Origin: an uncultured SAR86 cluster bacterium
GTDB taxonomy: Bacteria > Pseudomonadota > Gammaproteobacteria > Magnimaribacterales > Magnimaribacteraceae
DNA: 64,000 bases
Direction of reading: 5' to 3'
NCBI GenBank assembly: GCA_902628375.1
Contig: CACOMS010000005.1
Location: forward strand, 1-64,000
Shown: positions 39,600 through 48,144 of the stretch, piece by piece
Position numbering within the stretch: the stretch's first letter is position 1
How the letters are laid out: each line of letters begins with the position of its first letter
The notes under the pieces: model-generated
Database searches by the model: none
Told to the model about the DNA's origin: nothing
What the model saw: only the letters and a program-made list of their open reading frames with translations
Translations under genes and position numbers: made by a program

Positions 39600-41507
39600 A
39601 TGTTAATTGATAAATACAACTATAAAGTCGATAAAATTATTGTTAGTAGTTATCGGAGTAATCATAACAAAAAGAACCTACTTTCAATTTTATGGAATAG
39701 TAACGAGGAAGGTGATCAATTTCTAAACCTATATGGGTATGTTGAAGAAAATTCAGATAGGCTTAGAAAGAAATATCTCAGATTTATTAGTGATTTCAAT
39801 AATTCAGAAATAAATTCTATAAAACTATATGATCATTTTAAATTAAAAAATGGCTATAACTTACTTTGGATGTCTTTAATTTCAGAAAAGAGTCCATTTA
39901 AGTCTCCAAAGATTTTAGATTGCCTTAAGCTTCTTGCTCTTGAAGAGATTATTCTCTCAGCTGGCCCATCCTCTATAGATTATTTTGGTTCAAACTACAA
40001 TGAACACCGATCTATTAAAAATTTATCAACAAGTTTAGGTCTTAGATATCGTTGGAAATATCACTTGCCTCAAATGAAAGTTTCAAGAGCTACTATTATT
40101 AAATCCATTTTATTTGCTTGTCCCTATTTATTTCAGGCTTTTATTAGTATGGTCAGATACATTTATATGAGAATGCCTTTTTTTCGGAATATGAATATTA
40201 AATGGAATGATCATAATAAATCTGTTTTCTTTTTCTCTTATTTCGTTGCCCTGGATGATGAGAAGCTAAAAGACAACATTTTTTATTCTCATCAGTGGGG
40301 TCCTTTAAAAAAGATTTTCCACGAGATGGCTATAGATACTAATTGGATGCATCATTACATTTCTAGCTCTCAGAATCTAACCCCTAACATTGCAAAAAAA
40401 AATATAAATATTTTCAATCAAAATCCAGAAATTAATGGATGCCATAATTTCATTGACAGTTATTTCTCATTTAAGATTATTTTAGAGGTGATAAATGAAT
40501 ATTTACACATATATATAAAACAACTTAGGTTTTCAATTGTAAATAAAATTTTTACCCCTAGAAAGTCAAAAGCAAATTTTTGGTTTTTCTTAAAACATGA
40601 TTGGTATAGCTCGATAAGAGGGGTGGTTGCAATTCAAAACTTATTAATGATTAAACTTATTGATAAAGCATTTAAAGATCTTCCAAAACAAAAGATAGGA
40701 TTTTACCTTATGGAAAATCAAGGTTGGGAGATGGCACTCATTAATGGATGGAAAGTAAATAATCATGGAACATTAATTGGTGTCGCTCACTCTACTGTAC
40801 GGTATTGGGATTTGCGGTACTATGATTTAGAAGAAACGTCTAAAAAAAATACCAAACCTAAACCAGACTTTTTTACTGTCAATGGTCTGGCCGCACAAAA
40901 AAATTTAAAAGCATCAAAAAGCAGGATAGATAATTTAAGAAATGTTGAGGCACTAAGATATCTTTATCTAAATGACCAGATTCAGGCCATACACAATAAA
41001 AGATCAGAACAACATAATAAGATATTAGTTCTAGGTGATATTCAGAAGGATTTAACCAGAAGCATGATTGACTGCTTCAATGATATTGCTGATCAGTTTG
41101 ATCATTATGACTTTATATTTAAACCTCATCCAGCAAATATCATTGAAGATAAGAACTTTTCAAGTTTTAAGCCCACTACAACAGATGAACACTTAAATGT
41201 CCTTTTACAGAACATAGATTGTGTTATTGCATCTGCGGCAACATCATCAGGTCTTGAAGCTTATATCTTAGGCATACCTGTTATTACATACTTTGATAGT
41301 AAGGAATTTAATATAAGTGCGCTTAGAGGTATGCATAATGCAGTTTTTGTTAACAATCCTAAAAGTCTAGCAAAGGCTATCATGAATCTAAAAAGCACAG
41401 AAGGCGGCGAGGAGGGGCAGGATGTATTTTGGCTAGATGATGCATTGCCTAGATGGCGTAAATTGTTATCGGAATTTGAGTATAATCTGTTAGACGATAA
41501 GGGCTAA
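39600..41507 (+). CDS. Large surface-carbohydrate protein, probable GT-B glycosyltransferase-like
   Basis: Soluble 635 aa; C-terminal FIFKPHPAN...IDCVIASAATSSGLEAYILGIPVITYFD resembles capsule/sialyl-type glycosyltransferases. Confidence 0.55.
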   Translation: MLIDKYNYKVDKIIVSSYRSNHNKKNLLSILWNSNEEGDQFLNLYGYVEENSDRLRKKYLRFISDFNNSEINSIKLYDHFKLKNGYNLLWMSLISEKSPFKSPKILDCLKLLALEEIILSAGPSSIDYFGSNYNEHRSIKNLSTSLGLRYRWKYHLPQMKVSRATIIKSILFACPYLFQAFISMVRYIYMRMPFFRNMNIKWNDHNKSVFFFSYFVALDDEKLKDNIFYSHQWGPLKKIFHEMAIDTNWMHHYISSSQNLTPNIAKKNINIFNQNPEINGCHNFIDSYFSFKIILEVINEYLHIYIKQLRFSIVNKIFTPRKSKANFWFFLKHDWYSSIRGVVAIQNLLMIKLIDKAFKDLPKQKIGFYLMENQGWEMALINGWKVNNHGTLIGVAHSTVRYWDLRYYDLEETSKKNTKPKPDFFTVNGLAAQKNLKASKSRIDNLRNVEALRYLYLNDQIQAIHNKRSEQHNKILVLGDIQKDLTRSMIDCFNDIADQFDHYDFIFKPHPANIIEDKNFSSFKPTTTDEHLNVLLQNIDCVIASAATSSGLEAYILGIPVITYFDSKEFNISALRGMHNAVFVNNPKSLAKAIMNLKSTEGGEEGQDVFWLDDALPRWRKLLSEFEYNLLDDKG

Positions 41508-41527
41508 TCAAAATCAATAAATTAAAT

Positions 41528-42487
41528 ATGAAATCTAATAAAGTACTCATAACGACCTTTCCTTTTGGAGAAGTAGATGATTTGCCCATTAAAATCCTCA
41601 AAGAAGAGGGGTTAGATTATTTAATCAATCCATTAGGTAAAAAACCTAATGAGAAAGAACTAGCAGAAATGTTGACTGATTTTGATATGGTGATTGCAGG
41701 TACAGAGAAATACACTCAAATGGTTCTTAATTCTGCTAAAAAATTAAAATTTATTTCTAGGGTTGGAATTGGTCTAGATGGAATTGACTTTTCATTGACA
41801 AATCAGAGAAAAATTAAGGTCTCATATACTCCTGATGCGCCCACTTCTAGTGTGGCAGAGCTTACATTGGGGTTTATATTAACTCTGATGAGGAATCTAA
41901 TAATATCCAATAAAAATATGCATAATAATAATTGGAAAAAACTTATCGGTAAAAGCTTCAGTGCATCTAAAGTTGGTATTATTGGTTTGGGTCCAATCGG
42001 AAGAGAGGTTTATAGACTTTTAGCTTCCTTTAATTGTAATGAGATACTTTTGAATGATATTTATGAAAACAAAGAAATTAAGTTAATAGGAAATACAAAA
42101 TGGACTGATAAAGAGTCAATCTTTAAAAATGCTGATATTCTTACGATTCATGCGCCTCTTAATGAACACACAAAGAATATGATAGATAAATCAGTTCTTC
42201 TAAGTATGAAAAAAGATGCAATTCTAATTAATACTTCCCGAGGAGGTATTATTAATGAAAATGATTTATTGAATGTTTTGTCTTCAGGACATCTCGGTGG
42301 AGTTGCTTTAGATGTATTTGAAGCAGAACCATATAGGGGAGGATTAACAAAAATTGAAAGGTGCCTACTGACTCCGCATATTGGTACAATGACGGCTGAC
42401 TGTCGAACAATGATGGAAGTGCAAGCAGTCAAAGAGGTTGTTAGGTTCTCTAAAGGCAAGAAATTAAAAAGAATGATAAATATTTAA
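41528..42487 (+). CDS. D-isomer-specific 2-hydroxyacid dehydrogenase (3-phosphoglycerate dehydrogenase-like)
   Basis: SRVGIGLDGIDF, VGIIGLGPIGREVYRLL, HAPLNEHTKNMIDKS, LINTSRGGIINENDL, GGVALDVFEAEP. Confidence 0.92.
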   Translation: MKSNKVLITTFPFGEVDDLPIKILKEEGLDYLINPLGKKPNEKELAEMLTDFDMVIAGTEKYTQMVLNSAKKLKFISRVGIGLDGIDFSLTNQRKIKVSYTPDAPTSSVAELTLGFILTLMRNLIISNKNMHNNNWKKLIGKSFSASKVGIIGLGPIGREVYRLLASFNCNEILLNDIYENKEIKLIGNTKWTDKESIFKNADILTIHAPLNEHTKNMIDKSVLLSMKKDAILINTSRGGIINENDLLNVLSSGHLGGVALDVFEAEPYRGGLTKIERCLLTPHIGTMTADCRTMMEVQAVKEVVRFSKGKKLKRMINI

Positions 42488-42512
42488 TTAGTAGATAGGT
42501 TTATTTAGTTAT

Positions 42513-43400
42513 ATGGATAAAGTTTTAGTAATTGGTGGTTCTGGATTTGTAGGCAGTCATACAGCTGATAAATTAAGCGAGGAGGGTTTTGATGTAACTA
42601 TTTTTGATTCTATATCTTCTAAATGGCTAAGAGAAGATCAGAAAATGGTTATTGGTAATATGTTAGACCAGGAATTACTTACAAAAACACTTAAAGGTTT
42701 TCGTTATGTTTATCATTTTGGTGGAATAGCAGATATTCAAGAATCCAAAGAGAAACCTTATGACACAATTAGTTTAAATGTTATGGGTACTACGGTAGCA
42801 CTTGAGGCTGCTATAAAGAATAATGTAGAAAAATTTATTTATGCTTCAACAATGTATGTCTATAGCCCTTATGGATCATTTTATAGAGCAAGTAAGCAAG
42901 CAGCAGAGACAATAATAGAAACATATTGTAATGAGAATTCTTTGAGATATTGTTTGTTAAGATATGGTTCTTTATATGGACCAAGAGCTCAGAGTTGGAA
43001 TGGCTTGAAGAAGAGTGTAAATCAGATATTTAGTGAGGGTAAACTAGATTATTTCGGTTCAGGTAAAGAGAGAAGAGAATATATTCATGTTCGCGATGCT
43101 GCAAGATTGAGCGTAAATATTCTTGACGAATCTCATGATAACCAGGCAATAAATTTAACTGGTCAGCAAGTTCTAGTTTCAGATGAATTAATTAATATGA
43201 TTTTTGAAATAGCTGGAAAAGAAAAAAATGTAAAATATATAGATAGAGATTTTAACCCAGACCATTACCTAATGACCCCATATCGTTATACCCCTAAGAG
43301 CGCCAAGAAGATTGTGCCCGAAAGCTTTATTGATTTAGGTGAAGGTATCCTAGAGGTCATTCAAGAGATTGATAACAACCTCAATAATGAAGAAAACTAA
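42513..43400 (+). CDS. NAD-dependent epimerase/dehydratase (extended SDR)
   Basis: VLVIGGSGFVGSHTADKL, YASTMYVY...YRASKQAAE, LRYGSLYGPRAQ. Confidence 0.9.
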   Translation: MDKVLVIGGSGFVGSHTADKLSEEGFDVTIFDSISSKWLREDQKMVIGNMLDQELLTKTLKGFRYVYHFGGIADIQESKEKPYDTISLNVMGTTVALEAAIKNNVEKFIYASTMYVYSPYGSFYRASKQAAETIIETYCNENSLRYCLLRYGSLYGPRAQSWNGLKKSVNQIFSEGKLDYFGSGKERREYIHVRDAARLSVNILDESHDNQAINLTGQQVLVSDELINMIFEIAGKEKNVKYIDRDFNPDHYLMTPYRYTPKSAKKIVPESFIDLGEGILEVIQEIDNNLNNEEN

Positions 43401-43567
43401 AGAGATACTTGCCATATCAAAAAGACAAGATTTGAATGTAAAGAGGATATACAAATACTCAGATTTTTAGGAAAAGAGCATAAAGTTAGAATGGTAAAAA
43501 TGGGAATTCAATCTATGCCTATAGATTTCAGAAGATGTAAAGAAGACAGAGTATTGGCCAGATAAGA

Positions 43568-44230
43568 ATGGATTTGAATAAACTTTCAGAATATAGAACA
43601 TCTATCTTTGATTGTGATGGAGTTTTATTAAACTCAAATAAAATTAAGAGCGAAGCATTTTATGAAACTACTTTTATTTATGGAGTAGATTACGCTCAAG
43701 AATTCTTGAAATACCATAAGGAAAATGGCGGAGTGTCAAGATTTGAGAAGTTTAATTATTTTATTTCAAATATTATCAAGGAAGATATAACTAAAGAAAA
43801 GCAAGTAGATAGTTTACTAAAAGATTTTTCTAAAATTTTAGATAAGAATTTAAGAAAAGCCGAAGTTGTACCAAATCTTGAGATTATAAGATCGAAGCTT
43901 CCTCGACAAGACTGGATGGTAGCATCTGGATCTAAAGAAGATGAATTAAGAGCAATACTAGAATATAAAGGTATAAGTAGTTTTTTTAATAAAGGCATAT
44001 TTGGAAGCCCCCTTTCTAAGATTGAAATTATTCAAAAAAAATTTGAAGCTAATGAGCTGAAAAAACCAATTATATTCTTTGGTGATAGTTATTATGATTA
44101 CTTTTGCGCAAAGAAATTTGAGATAGATTTTGTATTCATTTGGGAGTGGACAGAAGTCACAGACTGGAAAAACTTTTGTAAAGAAAATAAAATTCCTTTT
44201 ATGAAAAGTATTTCAAGCATAGTTTTATGA
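43568..44230 (+). CDS. HAD superfamily hydrolase
   Basis: SIFDCDGVLLNSN, VASGSKEDELRAIL, IIFFGDSYYDYFCAKK. Confidence 0.85.
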   Translation: MDLNKLSEYRTSIFDCDGVLLNSNKIKSEAFYETTFIYGVDYAQEFLKYHKENGGVSRFEKFNYFISNIIKEDITKEKQVDSLLKDFSKILDKNLRKAEVVPNLEIIRSKLPRQDWMVASGSKEDELRAILEYKGISSFFNKGIFGSPLSKIEIIQKKFEANELKKPIIFFGDSYYDYFCAKKFEIDFVFIWEWTEVTDWKNFCKENKIPFMKSISSIVL

Positions 44231-45150
44231 AAGAAGTAGTTCTTCTTACCGGAGTGGCAGGTTTTATTGGTTCATCTTTAGCTAAAGGACTCATAGAAAG
44301 GGGCTACCAAGTATTTGGGATAGACGATTTAAGTTCAGGAAAAGAAACTGCTATCCCAAAAGGTGTAGAGTTTATAGAGGGCGACCTATCAAAGGCTAGT
44401 ATTTTGACAAAAATAGATAAGAATATCTCTTCAATTCTTCACTTGTCAGGCCAATCATCAGGAGAAATAAGCTTTATAGACCCTATTGCTGACTTAGAAA
44501 AAAACACTATTTCAACTCTTAATCTTATAGATTTCTGTATTAAAAATAACATCCCTAAGTTCTTATATGCTAGCTCAATGTCTGTTTATGGAAATGTAGA
44601 AGATAAGCCTATAGGAGAAGACCATATTTTAAGGCCCTTATCTTGTTATGGTGTAGGAAAACTTGCTTCTGAAAACTACTTGAGAGTTTTCAGTAAATAT
44701 TTTCATCATATTTCCTTAAGAATGTTTAATGTTTATGGCCCTGGTCAAGACTTAGAAAACTTGCAACAGGGGATGGTTAGCATTTATCTCTCGCAAGCTT
44801 TAGAAAAGAATGAAGTAATAGTAAAGGGCGGATTAAATAGGTTTAGAGATTTTATTTATATAGATGATGTTGTGGATTCTTGGATCCAAATAATGGAATT
44901 AGAAAAATATCCTATGAAAACAATTAATATTGGAACTTCAAAAAGAACATCTGTAAGTGAATTATTAGATTTAATAAGCATTAATTTTAATGGGCTTAAG
45001 ATTATTCAAGATTCTTCAACTCCCGGAGATCAAGAAGGAATTTATTGTGACAATTCTCTTCTAAAAGAAGTTATAGATATAAACTTTACAGATATTAATT
45101 CTGGCCTAAATAAATTTATAGATTGGGCTAAAAAAGAGAACCAGATATAG
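44227..45150 (+). CDS. NAD-dependent epimerase/dehydratase (UDP-glucose 4-epimerase-like)
   Basis: VVLLTGVAGFIGSSLAKGLIERGYQVFGIDDLSSG, SSMSVYG...YGVGKLASE, LRMFNVYGPGQ. Confidence 0.91.
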   Translation: MKEVVLLTGVAGFIGSSLAKGLIERGYQVFGIDDLSSGKETAIPKGVEFIEGDLSKASILTKIDKNISSILHLSGQSSGEISFIDPIADLEKNTISTLNLIDFCIKNNIPKFLYASSMSVYGNVEDKPIGEDHILRPLSCYGVGKLASENYLRVFSKYFHHISLRMFNVYGPGQDLENLQQGMVSIYLSQALEKNEVIVKGGLNRFRDFIYIDDVVDSWIQIMELEKYPMKTINIGTSKRTSVSELLDLISINFNGLKIIQDSSTPGDQEGIYCDNSLLKEVIDINFTDINSGLNKFIDWAKKENQI

Positions 45151-45173
45151 TTTACTAAGTAACAATAATTAAC

Positions 45174-45848
45174 ATGAAACCTTGCATAATCCCAGCTAGA
45201 GGAGGCTCTAAAGGAATACCCAGAAAGAACTTAAAGGAAATAAATGGAAGACCTCTTATAGAATGGACTTTAGCTCAAGCAATAAATTCATCTAAATTGG
45301 ATAATATTTTTGTATCAACTAATGATTCAGAAATAGCTCGTGTTTCCTCTAAAATGGGTGCAGAGGTTATTAATAGGCCGGATTCAATATCTGGTTCGGA
45401 TGATACATCTGAATCTGCTTTGTTACATTCTTTAAAAGAAATTAAGGACATATATCAGAGAGATATTGAATTTGTTATATTTTTACAAGCAACTTCGCCG
45501 CTTAGGCTTTCTGGTGATATTGATAAAGCTATAAATCTATTTGAAACCTCAGGTGCAGATTCTTTATTTTCTTCTTCAGTAATGGAAGACTTAACTGTCT
45601 GGAACAAGGGATCAGATTGGGAAAGTGTCAATTTTGATTATAAAAATAGACAAACTAGACAAAACTCTAATACACAATATATTGAAAATGGTTCTATTTA
45701 CATCTTTAAGCCAGAGATTCTTTTTAATAATAAAAATAGGCTGGGTGGAAAAATTGAAAGCTATATTATGAAACAATGGCAGGTTCATGAAATAGATAGT
45801 TTTGATGATTTAGAGTTAGTAGAACATTATATGAAAAAGTATTTATGA
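45174..45848 (+). CDS. Acylneuraminate cytidylyltransferase family (NeuA-like)
   Basis: CIIPARGGSKGIPRKNLKEINGRPLIEWTL, FLQATSPLR, YIENGSIYIF. Confidence 0.91.
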   Translation: MKPCIIPARGGSKGIPRKNLKEINGRPLIEWTLAQAINSSKLDNIFVSTNDSEIARVSSKMGAEVINRPDSISGSDDTSESALLHSLKEIKDIYQRDIEFVIFLQATSPLRLSGDIDKAINLFETSGADSLFSSSVMEDLTVWNKGSDWESVNFDYKNRQTRQNSNTQYIENGSIYIFKPEILFNNKNRLGGKIESYIMKQWQVHEIDSFDDLELVEHYMKKYL

Positions 45849-46987
45849 GCATAAAGAATATAAATATCAGATTAAGGTCAGAAATAAAAATTGGATTAGG
45901 TTTGTTGAATGAACTTCAAGACGAATTAGATTCTTCTTCTCTATATTTGGGGAGAATGCTTGTCTTGTATGACAAGAATTTAGAAGACTCAGACTATTTC
46001 ATTAAGATACTATCAAAGTTGAAGGAAAAGAATCCAGGTTATTTTTTTCAAGAACTTTCTTTAATGGGTGAACCATCATACGAACTTTTAGAGGAATTAC
46101 TCGAAAAATTACCTATGGGTGATTTTGATTCTATAATTTCATTTGGAGGAGGAAGTCTAATGGACGTAGGCAAGGGGATCGCTCTTCTTTCAACAAACCC
46201 AGAAAAACCAAAAGACCTCAAAGGTTTTCCAACAAATCTTAATAACCCGCTTCCTCATATAACTGTACCTTCTATTTTAGGAAGTGGAAGTGAAGCAAGT
46301 TTCAACGCTGTTTTTGTGGATGAAGAAGAAGGGAGGAAGTTAGGCATTAATTCAGTTAATAATTTTCCTTATTTAGTTCTTGTAGATCCAAACCTTACCT
46401 TAAGTGCTCCAATTTCTTCAGTTATTTCTTCTTCTTTAGATTCAATGGTCCATTGTGTAGACAGTTTTGGTTCACAAAAATCAAACTCCTTTACAAGAAT
46501 GTTTTCCATTGAGGGTTTCCGTAATATTTGGCACTTTCTCAATAATTGTGATCTAAAAGATCCTGAGTCAAGAATATATCTCGCTAAATCTAGCATTATG
46601 GGAATATATGCCTTAATGAATTCTGGTGATGGCCCTACAAATGGTTTTGCTTATTATTTTGGTGTTAAAGATAAAATACCTCATGGTTTAGCAGGAGGCA
46701 TGTTTTTAAAAGATGTCATGATGTGGAACTATAGATCAGGATATAAAGATTATGCGGATTTACTTATTGATACTAATTTAAATTTAGATATGTTTTTTGA
46801 CTCATTTAATGACTTACATACAAAACTCAGTCTTCCAAGATTAACTGAATATGGCTATCTTGCACAAGATTGTAAGAAGTTATCGCATGAAGTTTCGACT
46901 GCGTTGACGGGATCTTTTTCAGGTAATCCAATATTATTTGATCAGAAATCTACAAAATGGGTCTTAGACCAACAGTTTAAGGAGTAA
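45845..46987 (+). CDS. Iron-containing alcohol dehydrogenase family, KdnB (Kdo 8-oxidase)-like
   Basis: SFGGGSLMDVGKGIALL, VPSILGSGSEASFNAVFVDEEEGRKLGINS, DSMVHCVDSF; immediately upstream of KdnA-like aminotransferase. Confidence 0.7.
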   Translation: MSIKNINIRLRSEIKIGLGLLNELQDELDSSSLYLGRMLVLYDKNLEDSDYFIKILSKLKEKNPGYFFQELSLMGEPSYELLEELLEKLPMGDFDSIISFGGGSLMDVGKGIALLSTNPEKPKDLKGFPTNLNNPLPHITVPSILGSGSEASFNAVFVDEEEGRKLGINSVNNFPYLVLVDPNLTLSAPISSVISSSLDSMVHCVDSFGSQKSNSFTRMFSIEGFRNIWHFLNNCDLKDPESRIYLAKSSIMGIYALMNSGDGPTNGFAYYFGVKDKIPHGLAGGMFLKDVMMWNYRSGYKDYADLLIDTNLNLDMFFDSFNDLHTKLSLPRLTEYGYLAQDCKKLSHEVSTALTGSFSGNPILFDQKSTKWVLDQQFKE

Positions 46988-48130
46988 GTGATGGCAGGAG
47001 CAGAAATAATTGGAAAGGAAGAATTAGAAGAGATCATTAAATTATTTTCTGATGATAAAGTGAACCTTTATAGATATGGTCAAAATAATTACCTTACAAA
47101 AGAATTTGAAGATATGTTTTCTAGTTATATGGGGACTAAATATTCACATGCCGTTTCTTCTGGAACAGCAGCGATACACAGCGCTCTTGCAGCAGTAGGA
47201 GTATGTCCTGGAGATGAAGTTATTACTACAGCTTGGACATTTGTTGCTCCTATAGAAGCAATTATCTCTTTAGGGGCTGTTCCTGTTCTAGTCAACTTAG
47301 ATGATTCTTATCATCTAGATCCAAGAGAGATAGAGAATAAGATTACACATAAAACGAAAGCTTTAGTTTCAGTTCCAATGTGGGCTGCTCCTAATATGGA
47401 TGAAATAATTAGAATATGTAAAGAAAATTCAATATATTTGGTAGAGGATTCTGCTCAGTCTTTAGGAGGAGAATATAAAGGGCAAAAGTTAGGAACTTTA
47501 GGAGATATAGGAACTTTTTCTTTTGATGCCGGCAAGACACTTCATACAGGAGAGGGAGGTATGATAGTAACAAATAATAAGGAGCTATATTTAAAAGCTG
47601 CTGAGTTTTCAGACCATGGGCATATGCATTTGGACAACCTACCAAGAGGAAAAGATCCTAGAAGAAAACCGGGATTAAATTATAGAATGAGTGAGCTCAC
47701 TTCAGCAGTAGGCATAGCTCAATTGAAAAAGATTGATCTAATTCTTAGTAAAACTAAAGAGAACAAATATAAGTTGAAAGAGTTACTGAAAAGTATATCT
47801 AACTTGGAACTAAGAAAATTTCATGATGAAGAAGGCTCTTTAGGAGATACTTTAATATTTTCAGTAGACAGTATGGACATTGCGATTGAAGTAGAAAAAT
47901 CTATGTTAAAGAACGGTTTTGGAACAAAGATACTTCCTGAAGCTATGGATTGGCATTATGCAGGATCTTGGACTCATATTTTTGACAAGACACCAGAAGA
48001 GTTAGAAATTGAGTTTTCTTCAACTGGCAAACTTCTAAGAAGGAGCGTTTGTATCAATATCCCAATTAAGCTTAAGGATGAAGATATTGAAAGCATCTTT
48101 TCTTCCATAGTTACAGTTCTGAATAAGTAG
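46988..48130 (+). CDS. DegT/DnrJ/EryC1/StrS aminotransferase, KdnA-like
   Basis: SHAVSSGTAAIHSALAAVGVCPGDEVITTAWTFVAPIEAI, VEDSAQSLGG, GTFSFDAGKTLHTGEGGMIV (PLP Lys). Confidence 0.85.
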   Translation: MMAGAEIIGKEELEEIIKLFSDDKVNLYRYGQNNYLTKEFEDMFSSYMGTKYSHAVSSGTAAIHSALAAVGVCPGDEVITTAWTFVAPIEAIISLGAVPVLVNLDDSYHLDPREIENKITHKTKALVSVPMWAAPNMDEIIRICKENSIYLVEDSAQSLGGEYKGQKLGTLGDIGTFSFDAGKTLHTGEGGMIVTNNKELYLKAAEFSDHGHMHLDNLPRGKDPRRKPGLNYRMSELTSAVGIAQLKKIDLILSKTKENKYKLKELLKSISNLELRKFHDEEGSLGDTLIFSVDSMDIAIEVEKSMLKNGFGTKILPEAMDWHYAGSWTHIFDKTPEELEIEFSSTGKLLRRSVCINIPIKLKDEDIESIFSSIVTVLNK

Positions 48131-48144
48131 CTTTAAAGATAGCC

